DNA of 64,000 nt from contig NZ_CABVHQ010000008.1 of the NCBI RefSeq assembly GCF_902497895.1, positions 62,001 through 126,000 on the forward strand, read 5' to 3'. The notes beneath the pieces are model-generated. The model was given only the letters and a program-made list of their open reading frames with translations, searched no databases and was not told the DNA's origin. Shown piece after piece: positions 53,018 through 63,200 of this stretch (the stretch's first letter is position 1; each line of letters starts with the position of its first letter). Position numbers and translations under genes: made by a program. This stretch comes from Pseudomonas fluorescens (GTDB lineage Bacteria; Pseudomonadota; Gammaproteobacteria; Pseudomonadales; Pseudomonadaceae).

Positions 53018-53442
53018 GGCGAAGTATCCTGCGATGAGGTGTCGCTTAAAGATTTCTCCCACACGGAGCGAAGCAAGCGCTCGGAAAGAGAAGATCCGAT
53101 GAGCGATGACAGTAGGTCGTTGAAGGTCTTCAGCAAGTCGTCGCCGTAGAGTGTGGCCATGTCGCTGCTTTGCTGCGCGAGCAGAGATCTCAGCCAGGCA
53201 AAATCGGGATCTGAGCTTTCATTAAAGTTGCAAAGGCATTGGTGACGTGAGGAGCACAGATGGAGGCTGCGTCTGTAGAGCGCAGCAACTCCTCCCTGGC
53301 CAAGGATAGGGGTGAGAACAATGTACACATCTCTCAGGGTTGCCACGATCGCGTTGGCGACTTCCTCTGCGCTAGGGGCTTCCCCAGCTCGCCGAGCAGT
53401 CGATGTCGCGATCCTACGGGTCTCGTCGCTTTCCATGGACAT
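53014..53442 (-). CDS. Unknown protein, first gene of the kaiC operon
   Basis: 142 residues, largely helical, with EAPSAEEVANAIVATLRDVY, LTPILGQGGVAALYRRSL, DFAWLRSLLAQQSSDMATLY and a C-terminal LLSSLIGSSLSERLLRSVWE. Two cysteines lie in LHLCSSRHQCLCNF. No KaiB (thioredoxin-like) or kinase features. Its stop overlaps the kaiC start by 4 bases, so the proteins are made together and likely interact. I do not recognise the family. Confidence 0.7.
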   Translation of the reverse strand: MSMESDETRRIATSTARRAGEAPSAEEVANAIVATLRDVYIVLTPILGQGGVAALYRRSLHLCSSRHQCLCNFNESSDPDFAWLRSLLAQQSSDMATLYGDDLLKTFNDLLSSLIGSSLSERLLRSVWEKSLSDTSSQDTSP

Positions 53443-53706
53443 GCGTCACTTCGTGGATGCGAATAGCTTGGATGGTACACCCTACAAACCCCACGACTGA
53501 GCTAATTCGAGCTCGAAGGTTTTGTATGGTCGGTGAATTTGATTCCCAGGTTTTTATTCGGGATTTGACGTGCCTAGCGCTAATTGTGCCGATAAATATC
53601 CATTTGATCCGTGCTCCTCAAGGAGCTCAAAGACTTGCGCTACTGCCCTTATGAGAATCCGCATGATCTTGTTCGTCCTGAAACTGAGGCCTGTAGTACT
53701 ACCGCA

Positions 53707-54048
53707 TTAGGAGTCACTGTTGCCCGGGGCCGAGAACTCAGCAAGCGATGACGCAAGCCGTGCAATGGCATTTCGATCGCCTTGGTTAAGGCGGCGATAA
53801 TTCGCGATGACTTGGGTTTCTTCATCGGGCAGAGCTTCTTGAAACCGGGACTTCTTCCCCGTCAAAAGGTAGAGAACGTCAACGCCCCCGATGGCGATGG
53901 CCGTCAAGTAGTCGGCCCTGGGGAACCGAGATCCCTTCTCGTACTTGCTTTGGGCGTTTGCCAAAACACCTCCCAGAGCGCCGAGCTCTTGCTGGGAGAG
54001 GCCCAGAGCCGTGCGCTCCTCTTTCAATCGGTTACCGAACGTCTTCAT
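53707..54048 (-). CDS. XRE-family helix-turn-helix regulator
   Basis: 113 residues. FGNRLKEERTALGLSQQELGALGGVLANAQSKYEKGSRFPRADYL is a Cro/CI-type HTH (cited in parts), followed by VDVLYLLTGKKS, typical of phage-like repressors in Pseudomonas islands, and a polar C-terminal helix. ATG 54048 (MKTFGNRL) is the usual family start; an ATG ten codons upstream is open too. Stands alone; target unknown. It may be a leftover prophage or island regulator. Confidence 0.82.
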   Translation of the reverse strand: MKTFGNRLKEERTALGLSQQELGALGGVLANAQSKYEKGSRFPRADYLTAIAIGGVDVLYLLTGKKSRFQEALPDEETQVIANYRRLNQGDRNAIARLASSLAEFSAPGNSDS

Positions 54049-54302
54049 TTTAGTAGCCTGCTCCATGAGTTCGGCCAAAAATCATAGCCATATTGAATAT
54101 GGCTGCGCCGACCCGAGGATGGGCGCGCAAATGCAGCAACAGGGATTGCGCCCTCACACTGGCTGACTGATCGTGTGAGTGCAGGTGGTGGTACGCAGCA
54201 ATGGTATTGATCCCCGATAAAAGGCTCAATATTTTTCCAGCGCGCTCACTAAAATAGTAGAAACGAGCGCGGCTCGAAAGGGTAGATCGGAGGTTGATCA
54301 GA

Positions 54303-54500
54303 ATGGACACGGAGAGGCTAAAGCTCGCCACCCGCGTGCTGATAGACGCCATGATTGAAGAACTCGATGAAGACGATCGGTTGTATGAGAAGGGCTTTAC
54401 GGATGGTTACATCGCCGCGTTGGTAGACTTCGCGGGCCTCAGCTTCATCGATGGGAGAGCGTTGATGGAAGAGGCTACGCAAGCCTATCTCAAACGGTGA
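54303..54500 (+). CDS. Small acidic hypothetical protein
   Basis: 65 residues with a strong GGAGG ribosome-binding site 9 bases before ATG 54303. Acidic (IEELDEDDRLYEKGF) and helical; no cysteine, no membrane segment, no recognised family. Divergent from the XRE regulator at some distance. Real gene probable because of the ribosome-binding site. Confidence 0.55.
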   Translation: MDTERLKLATRVLIDAMIEELDEDDRLYEKGFTDGYIAALVDFAGLSFIDGRALMEEATQAYLKR

Positions 54501-54588
54501 TTGCACAATGTCATAGCCGAATTACCGTAATGCCTGTGCGGGCCCGAATGACAGTGTGTCCGTTTTGCGTCGAAAGCGGCTCGCCAGA

Positions 54589-55162
54589 CTATTCGACCGG
54601 TCCAGGGGACAATTTCAATGCATTTTTTACGCAGTCAAGCATTTGTCCTATCGCCCAAGGTTTCCGTATAAATGAGACTGGGCGCTTCACACCTGAGCTT
54701 TCGGGCGTTTCGAAACCAGACATAATCAATAGAGGAATGGTCGGCCATCGGCTATCTGCCAGGTTGGCCAAGGCTGCACCGTTCAAACTCCCCGGCATGG
54801 TGATGTTCTGTCAGTAAAAGACACACGTTGTCTGCATAGCGATCAAGAAATTCCATCGCCGCGTCTGCGCTACCCTTCGCTTCAGTCGTGAACCCTTCTT
54901 GTTGCAATATCTCACATAAGAATTCGAGAATTACCGGCTCGTCCTCAACGACAAGAATCAATGCGGAAGGAGTGCGCTTTCGCTCCCTGTTGATATTGGG
55001 TTCATGAGAACTCCACTCCTTGACTACGTGAGCGATTTGCTGGAAACGCTCGTCACCTAAAGTTATGAGCGGTGACTTACCCCCAAAATTCATTCTTTCA
55101 GCGAACATGAAATAGGCCATCAATGTACGCTTTCCACGGAAAACGACGTCGAGCAGCAGCAC
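54589..55162 (-). pseudogene. CheY-like response regulator with one-base insertion
   Basis: The receiver domain begins LILVVEDEPVILEFLCEILQ, continues to DNVCLLLTE and then must change frame to (D)ITMPGSLNGAALANLADSRW, TIPLLIMSGFET, FIRKPWAIGQMLDCVKNAL. A single extra A near 54805-54810 (GAACATC for GACATC) explains it and falls on the phosphoacceptor aspartate (TDITMPG). With the base removed the domain is complete. An N-terminal extension of ~60 residues from 55162 is unrecognised. Either a pseudogene or a sequencing error. Confidence 0.8.
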
Positions 55163-55357
55163 CGCAGATTACTCACAGCTGGGAGCCCCGATGCCAAATC
55201 GAGATATTGTATGAGCGAGGGCAACGTACGAATCGACCAAATCTTATGCCACATTGACTGACTGCTTTGGGTCCGTTTCACGACCATTAGGGGTGTGCGG
55301 CTCCTTTCGAATCGACAGGTGCAATGGTTGGAGTTCCTTCACTAGGAGGTACTCGTC

Positions 55358-55979
55358 ATGACCACACCAAACGCCAGTCAAAGACGCCAGTCTTGGAACA
55401 AAAGTAAGCTGGTCAGGCAAAAGGCCCCGCTTCGACTGAAAGACAACTGAGCCATCCGTGTCCGTTTGCAGATTTACCAAAAAACTCGAGATCTAGCGCT
55501 TTTTGATCTGGCCATCGACAGTAAGTTGCAGGCATGTGATCTGGTCAAGCTCCGTGTACGGGACATTGCACATGGTGATCGAGTGTCGTCACGGGCATTC
55601 AAGATGCGGCAGAAAACTCAGCGACCTGTACAGTTCGAGATCACCGAGCAGACAAGAGGCGCGGTCGAGAAATGGATCCACCAAGCAGCGCTTCGTAATG
55701 AGGACTTTCTGTTTCGGAGCCGCCTACGCGACTCTCAACATCTGTCGACTCGGCAGTACGCTCGAATTGTCCATGCTTGGGTAGTATCAATAGGCCTAGA
55801 CTCCTCAGCCTATCGGACTCACACGATGCGCAGAACCAAGGCGAGCCTAATCTACTGACGGACGAAGAACCTTAGGACAGTACAACTGCTTTCGGGCATA
55901 CGAAACTAGAGAGTACCGTCCGATCCTAGGTATCGAAGTAGATGACGCTCTGGAGATGGCAGAGCAAACGGAGGTCTGA
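55358..55979 (+). pseudogene. Tyrosine recombinase (integrase), multiply broken
   Basis: From ATG 55358 (AGGAGGT upstream) the frame reads MTTPNASQRRQSWNKSKLVR to KDN, a TGA at 55448 where the family has Trp, then IRVRLQIYQKTRDLALFDLA through THTMRRTKASLIY, a second in-frame TGA at 55856. Then RTKNLRTVQLL and, after two more one-base shifts, HTKLESTV and EVDDALEMAEQTEV to TGA 55977. The active-site R, H-x2-R (HTMRR) and tyrosine region are recognisable. It is the short XerC/D-like site-specific recombinase frequent in Pseudomonas genomic islands; now dead. Confidence 0.88.
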
Positions 55980-56404
55980 TCCACTTCACCCGGTGGCGAT
56001 CACCTTGGTCGCTATCCGGCCAAATGCAGTCCTGCGTTTGACCGACTCAACGACGGTGGAGCACCTTCGCTGAGCCGGAAATTGAATGGCACACATCCCA
56101 CCCTCCAAAAAACCCAAACTGCCTCCCGGCACGAGGTAACGGACGTCAGACTTATGGCGTGACGATGTTGATCCAAAACGGGAACGTAAGCGCCGAGGTG
56201 TTTGATGACAACGAGTCTCGAAGATTTTCGATTCCAAACTCACCAGTTTCTGATAGAACTTGAAACCACGACGACAGAGATATTGAAGCTGGTGTGCTGA
56301 GGTTGATGGGTTCAGGCCACGGGGAGTTTTGCGTTCTTTTTGAAGTTCTAGGGGTCATTGTTGCGGTCTGTTCGCGACAGGACAGAGCGAGGGAGGGCTT
56401 CGAA
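55980..56404. other. Gene-free stretch
   Basis: No coding homology, hairpin terminator or repeat that I can support between the integrase relic and the Crp/Fnr gene. Confidence 0.5.
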
Positions 56405-57133
56405 TCAATCAGAGCGGTGCACGGGAAGGTAGGGGAGTAAGCGGTCGGTTTCATTTCTGACCACGGCGTAACACTCGCAGCTCAGCTGCTCAAGCTTAGG
56501 TCTGTCTAGCACGTTGATGCGGCCGCGACTGTATTCGATCACGCCCTGCCTTTGAAGTTTGCCCGCTGCATCGGTAACACCCTCGCGGCGAACGCCGAGC
56601 ATATTGGCAATCAGCTCTTGAGTCATGGTCAACTGATTACCAGGCAAGCGATCAAGCGAAAGCAAGAGCCAGCGGCACAACTGCTGATCTATCGAGTGGT
56701 GGCGGTTACATGCTGCGGTCTGGGCCATCTGCGTGATTAATGCCTGGGTGTAGCGCAGCATAAACAGCAGCATTTCGCCATGACGATTGAACTCATCCTT
56801 GAGTCGCGGCCCTGGCAGTTGGAAAGCATGCCCGGCACTTTGCACAACCGCCCGGCTAGACGTACTTTCACCGCCCATGAACACACCAATGCCCACCAGA
56901 CCTTCATTGCCAACCACTGCGATTTCCGCGCAGGCTCCGCTTTCCATTACAGAGAGCAGTGAAACGATAGAGTCGGTAGGGAAGTAGACATGGCGAAGCG
57001 TATCTCCAGACTCGTACAGCACCTTGCCGAGGGGCAAGGAGATCAGTTCAAGGTCAGGGAGGAGGCGGTTCTGGACTTGGTCAGGGAGTGCGGCAAGCAG
57101 ATAGTTCTGTTGTGACTTGAGTGCATCGAACAT
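56405..57133 (-). CDS. Crp/Fnr-family transcriptional regulator
   Basis: 242 residues. N-terminal cyclic-nucleotide-like sensor domain (LPLGKVLYESGDTLRHVYFPTDS, GNEGLVGIGVFMGGE), long dimer helix around EFNRHGEMLLFMLRYTQALI, and C-terminal winged helix TMTQELIANMLGVRREGVTDAAG (cited in parts). No FNR-type cysteine cluster, so not an oxygen sensor of the Anr type. This subgroup is common in island and stress contexts. Its internal part is paralogous to the relic at 1452-1712. Confidence 0.9.
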   Translation of the reverse strand: MFDALKSQQNYLLAALPDQVQNRLLPDLELISLPLGKVLYESGDTLRHVYFPTDSIVSLLSVMESGACAEIAVVGNEGLVGIGVFMGGESTSSRAVVQSAGHAFQLPGPRLKDEFNRHGEMLLFMLRYTQALITQMAQTAACNRHHSIDQQLCRWLLLSLDRLPGNQLTMTQELIANMLGVRREGVTDAAGKLQRQGVIEYSRGRINVLDRPKLEQLSCECYAVVRNETDRLLPYLPVHRSD

Positions 57134-57232
57134 ATAACGCCACCGTTCAGAGAATGAGTCCTTTCTCTCTCAGCCTAGTTCAAAACGGGTGCTCTGTGCG
57201 CTATCGCTCAGAGCCCCCTGTTACAACTGCCG

Positions 57233-60200
57233 TTAAGAAGTTGATGTGGCGCACCCCTCACTAACCGCCGTAGATTTCGGACAAGTCGCCAAAATGCGGT
57301 GTTCGATCCCATCGTCCAGCAGTCCTAACGTCGCATCCGTGAGTAGCGTGCCATCTAGGCTGAGTGTGTGCGTTGCGTCTTCGTTTTGGCGCACCTCGAT
57401 GTGATAGAGGGTCGCACCGAACCAATAATGGAGCGTGAAGCCAGGCCAATTGGCTGGCAGCACCGGTTCAATGCGCAGCGAGTTGGCGCAGCGTGTCAGT
57501 CCCAGCAGTGATTCAACGATCAGGCGATACGTCCAGCCCGCCGAGCCGGTGTACCAAGTCCATCCGCCGCGTCCTGTATGGGGCGCAACCCCGTAGACAT
57601 CGGCGGCCATCACGTAAGGCTCAACCTTGTACGTTTCGATTTGTGCAGCGCTGCGACGGCTGATGGGATTGATCATGCGCAGCAGCTCCCATGCCTTGTC
57701 GCTGTCACCGAGACGGGCGAAAGCCATACTTGCCCAAACGGCAGCGTGAGTGTACTGGCCTCCGTTCTCGCGTACGCCAGGTACGTAGCCTTTGATGTAG
57801 CCGGGATCCAGTGCACCCTTGTCGAACGGCGGGTCCAGTAATAACACCACGCCGGTATCGCGCCGGACCAAGTGCAAATCCAGTGAATCCATCGCAGTTC
57901 GGCGCCGTACCTGCGACGCAGCCCCGGAGAGCACCGACCAGCTTTGCGCTATGGAGTCGATACGACATTCCTCGTTATTCGCAGAGCCCAATACCTGGCC
58001 ATCGTCGAAGTAAGCGCGGCGGTACCAAGCGCCATCCCAACCCTGATTTTCCAGGCTCACACGCAAGGTCGCCGCCTGGTCAGTACAACGCTGGGCGAAG
58101 ACAATGTCGCCTTCCAACTGCGCAGTACTGGAGAATTGCAGCAGCACCTCGTAGCCGAAGAAGCCAAGCCACACGCTCTCACCAAGGCCTTGCTCGCCGA
58201 CTCGATTCATTCCGTCATTCCAGTCTCCGCCCCCCATCAACGGCAGCCCATGGGATCCGCGTCTGAGGCCATGCTCAATAGCGCGCACGCAATGTTGGTA
58301 GAGGCTTTCCTGGAGTTGCGAACTGCCAGGCAAATCGTAGTAGGAGTCTTCGCCAGCATTCAGTGCGCGTCCCTCGATATAACCCACCACTTCGCTCAGC
58401 ACGCTACGATCACCTGTGATGTACACGTAGCGGCTGGTTGCCAGAGGCAGCCAAAGAAAGTCGTCGGAACAGCCCGTTCGCACACCCCGACTTTGCGGTG
58501 GATGCCACCAGTGTTGTACATCGCCTTCGGGGTATTGATGTGCGGCGCAGAGCAGTAGGTGGCGGCGCGCGGCAGCCGGGTCGGCATGAATCATTGCCAT
58601 GCTGTCCTGCAACTGATCACGAAAGCCAATGGCTCCGCCGGATTGGTAATAACCGCTGCGCGCCCAGAAGCGGCACGCGATGACCTGATACATCAGCCAG
58701 CCGTTGACCAGCACATCGATGGCTGGATCGGGAGTCTGAATTTGTATGGCCCCCAAAGTCGTGTGCCAATGCATACGCACAGCGTCCAGTTCGCCCGTCG
58801 TGGCCTTGGCGCCGCGGTATTTCTGCACCAGGTGGGTGGCTGATTTGGCGTCCTGCTCGGCACCGAGACGGAACACCACGTCCTGGCTTTCGCCGTCCGC
58901 CAGCTCCAGTGCGACCTGCATCGCTGCGCACGGGTCGAAACCACCACCACAGCGTCCAGACAGTCGGGCACGAGTCAGTGCTGCCGGAGTTTGCAGGTTT
59001 CCGTTGCGACCAAGAAATTCCGCACGATCACCACTAAAACTGCGCCCCGTCGAGTCCGTGTCGAGAAAGGCGACGCGACCGGAGAACTCGATCGAAAAGG
59101 CATTGCGCGCAAACAGCGCGCCACTGAATGGGTCCACCTCCGTGACCACATGCATGGCCGACTTGCTGCGCAAATCCCCCAGTACCCACTCCACGTAGCA
59201 CGTTGCCGACAAACGCCGCGGCCGGCCGCTGGTATTGCGAATTTTCAGGCGCGAGAATTTGATCGGTGCATCCAGCGCCACATAGACCCACAACTCGGTA
59301 TGGATGCCGTCCTCTTCATACTCGAATACGCTGTAGCCGAAACCGTGGCGAGTAAGGTAAAGGCCGCTACCTGGGCAGGGTTGCGGGGTCGGCGACCAAA
59401 AGTGTCCTGTATCTTCGTCGCGCAGGTACAACGCCTCACCGCTGGGGTCAGAGATCGGGTCGTTATGCCACGGGGTGAGACGATATTCGTGAGCATTCTC
59501 GCTCCAGGTGTAAGCACCGCCGCGTTCAGAAATCACCGTGCCGAATTGCGCGTTGGCCAGCACGTTGGCCCAGGGCGCTGGTGTGGGTTTGCCTGGCCGC
59601 AGGATCACTACGAATTCGTTACCGTCCGGGCTGAAGCCACCGTAGGGATTGTTCAATATCAAGGGAGGGTCGTTTTGTGCGGCACAGACCATGGGTGGTT
59701 GCTCCACTCGCACAAGACTCGGTTCGAGCCTGGGGAGCAGAGGGTCCGCGCGGCGCCGATGGACCTGATCGGCCAGGCTGCCGTGGCCATCGTTGAGTAC
59801 CAGCCGGGCCACCGATAGCATCAGTGTCCGGTCCTCGTTCGACAACTGCTGCGCCGGCCGCACAAAAATCCCGCCAGGACGGTCGACCAGGCTCGCTTCA
59901 CTGCCCGAGGTGACCAGTCCCATAATCAGGTCCTGCAGTTGCTGCCGATAGCCGGCCTGGTCCTCGTTCCAGATCACCAGATCTACCGACAGGCCTTTCT
60001 GACGCCAATAGGCATGAGCTTTGACCATCTGCTGTACAAACTCGATGTTGGCCAGATCGCTGATCTGCAGCAGCACGATGGGCAAGTCACCCGATATCGC
60101 CTGGCCCCAGAGGCCGGACTGGTTGCGCCGGTTGGCCACCAGCACGCTGCTCTCGGCCCGCAATGCGGCGTTGGCATAGATGATCGACGCGGCCATCTGT

Positions 60201-63200
60201 TCGAACAGACGCGCGTCGGCCAGTGACGCGTTGAGCTGGCGCAGCAGCACCTGGCTATGGGTCCAGGCCAGGTCAAAGACGCGATCGGCCAGATGACGGT
60301 CGCGATACTTGTCGATCAGGTGCAGGCAGTTGTCACGGCTGTCGGCAAGGCCAGTAACCAGGTCGATGGTCGCCGTCTGACCGGGGTTCAGGGTGATGCG
60401 ACAACGTATCGCTACAATCGGATCAAGTACCGGGCCGGCGGTTCCTGACAATTCTTCAACCTCATCGTCCATTGCCGCCGGGGCCACGACACTGCGCCCA
60501 CGACCGATAAAGCGCGCGCGGTCGGTCTCGTAGGAGATCGCATCGACATGTACACCGTGCGCTGCCAGCAAATGACACATCCAGGGTACTGTTTCCTGGC
60601 TGGAGCGCGGTCGACGGGTGCAGATGATTGCCTGCAGCGCGCGCAACAGTTCGGTCTGCACGAACAGATTGCTGAAGGCCGGGTGTATCGCGTCGCTGAT
60701 GGCCGAAGCCAGCACTACCTCGGCGTAGCTGGTGAGTTCTATGCTGCGGCGCACCCGCGCACGGTTGGTGATGTGCAGGCGGCGCAACTCGATGTCGTCC
60801 TCCGGTGATACGACGATTTCGGTATGAGTGTCGAAGTCTTGCTCACGTACACGGAATTCGGCACGGGCATCAGTGAAGATGGCTTCGTAGCTTTCCGGTT
60901 GGCGCAACGTCGGTTGGTGCGCGGCAGACCAGAATGTGCCGCTTGCAACATCGCGCAGGTAGCAGAACATACCCCAGTTATCGCAGGTGAAGTCTTCATG
61001 CCAGCGGGTAACCGCAATTTCGTTGCTACGGCTGTAACCTGCGCCTGCACTGCTGACCATCACATGGTAGCGACCGTTGGAGAGCAACTGCACCGCAGGG
61101 CGTTTGCGGTCAGGATCGGTAAAGACCCGCAGCTTGGTTTCATGTATTCGTGATGCCCGGTCCGCAGCCGGCGCGCTTGAGACATGCAGGTATTGCGCGG
61201 CGGTCTTCGGCACACGCTCCTGTAACAGCAGGGCGGTCGCCTGGAATTGTGGGTCGGATTCGAAACGTCGCTGCATTGGCCGGTCAAGTAGCAGGCACGT
61301 CAGCGCGAGCAGGCTCATACCCTGATGGTGCGCCATGAAGGAATAGACGACTGCGCAACGCTGTCCGCGCTGCAAGCGCGCTTCGGTAAAGTCCACGGCT
61401 TCATACAGGCCGTAGCGCCCGGCCAGGCCTAGCGCGGAAAGTCGCTGCAGGTTCCGGCACGAGGCTTCGGGGGCCACCATCAGCGCCAGGGCGCTGGCAT
61501 AGGGAGCTACAACGGTGTCCTCGCCAAGGCCTCGTTTGAGTCCCAGGCCTGGTACACCGAATGCGCGATACTGGTAGTTGAAGTGAGCATCCTGAATGTT
61601 GTAACCCGACTCGGAAACCCCCCAGGGAATACCCAACTGATTGCCGTGCTCTATCTGCAAGGCGACCGCTGAGCGGCAGGTCTGGTCGAGCAGGGTGCCT
61701 TCATAGTTGGGCATTACCAGCATGGGCATCAGGTACTCGAACATCGAGCCGGACCAGGACAGCAGCACGGGTAGGCCACCGTTGCTGCTGAGCAGTCTTC
61801 CAAGGCTGAACCAGCCTTCCTGAGGTAACTGGCCTTGGGCGATAACCACAAAGTTGGTCAGTCGCACCTCCGAGGCCAGCAAGTCGTAATAACCGGTATC
61901 CAGCTTGCGCTCGTCGGCGTTATAGCCAATGGCGAAAAGATCGCGCGGGGCATCATAGAGAAAGGTGAAGTCCATGTTCGCCATGGCGCCGACCAGATTG
62001 GCCAGGCGGGTAACCGTGGCAATGCGCTGTGCAGCCAGGCGCTGCACAGACGTCACTTGAGCCTGCTGAGCCGGCAACCAGCGAGCGACATCGAGTTGCG
62101 CCAACTGGCGCCAGCTGAGTGCCAATGGCTCGGCCCTGTCGATGGCGGGCGGCAACCTGAAGCGCAGCAGTTCGGCCTGCAGATCCTGACATTGCGCGTA
62201 CAGCGCCTCGAGCCAGAAGGCGGCCTCGCCGACCGTCGCCAAGTGGCTGAGGGCAGTGGGTGCGCTGATGCGCTCCAGCAAGGTCAGGAGAGTCTCGATG
62301 GCTTCGTCAGGGCTCGAAACAACCCGAACCTGCGCCACGAGCGCTTCGCTTTGTAGCGTTCGCACGTCGTGGTCGTCCAGGCCCGCGGCGAGGAGGGCGT
62401 CTTGCAGCACATCCAGGGAGTCGATCAGCCCGTTGACCACCCGCAGATCAAGCAGTGGCGCATCCATCAAGTCCAGCAGCCCAGGGCGCAAGGTCAGTAG
62501 CAGTCCTGCCAGATTCCCGCTATCCACCGTCGATACGTAGTGCGGTGGCAAGGGCTTGAGCGTCAAGGTGTCATACCAGTTGTAGAAGTGCCGGCGGTAG
62601 CTCTCCAGGCCGGCCATGCTGGACAAGGACTGATCGAGGCGTTCCAGCAGCCGTTCACCACTCAGATAGCCAAAGTCGTGCGCGGCCAGGTGGGACAGCA
62701 GCGCCATGCCCATGTTGGTCGGCGATGTACGATGTGCAGTGGCAGGGTGGGGCTGCTCCTGGATGTTGTCAGGGGGCAACCAGTTGTCGGCCGGACCGAC
62801 GTATTGATCGAAGTACGCCCAGGTTTTGCGCGCCAGGGATCGCAGAAAGCGCAGCTCCTGCGCTGAAGGATTGAACTCCACCCGGGGGGAAGGCCGGCTG
62901 AGCCACCAGGCGACGGCCGGGCTCGCAAGCCACAGCAGCAAAAATGGTCCGGCCAAGGCAAGCACATTCGGAGTGGGTAGTAACAGTGCAGAAAGGACCA
63001 CCGCCAGCAATGGGGCGATCCACATTCCACGGTATAGATCAGACAGTTTGTTGCTGTTGCTGCGTTCCACTTCCCGTGAAGGGTCCCACTGCAACAGACG
63101 GCGCTTGCTGATCAGCATGCGCCATAGCGTACGGCCGATTGCATCCAGGCTGTATAAGGCTTCGAACGGCAGCCAGACCAGAGGAAGTACCGCCCGCGCA

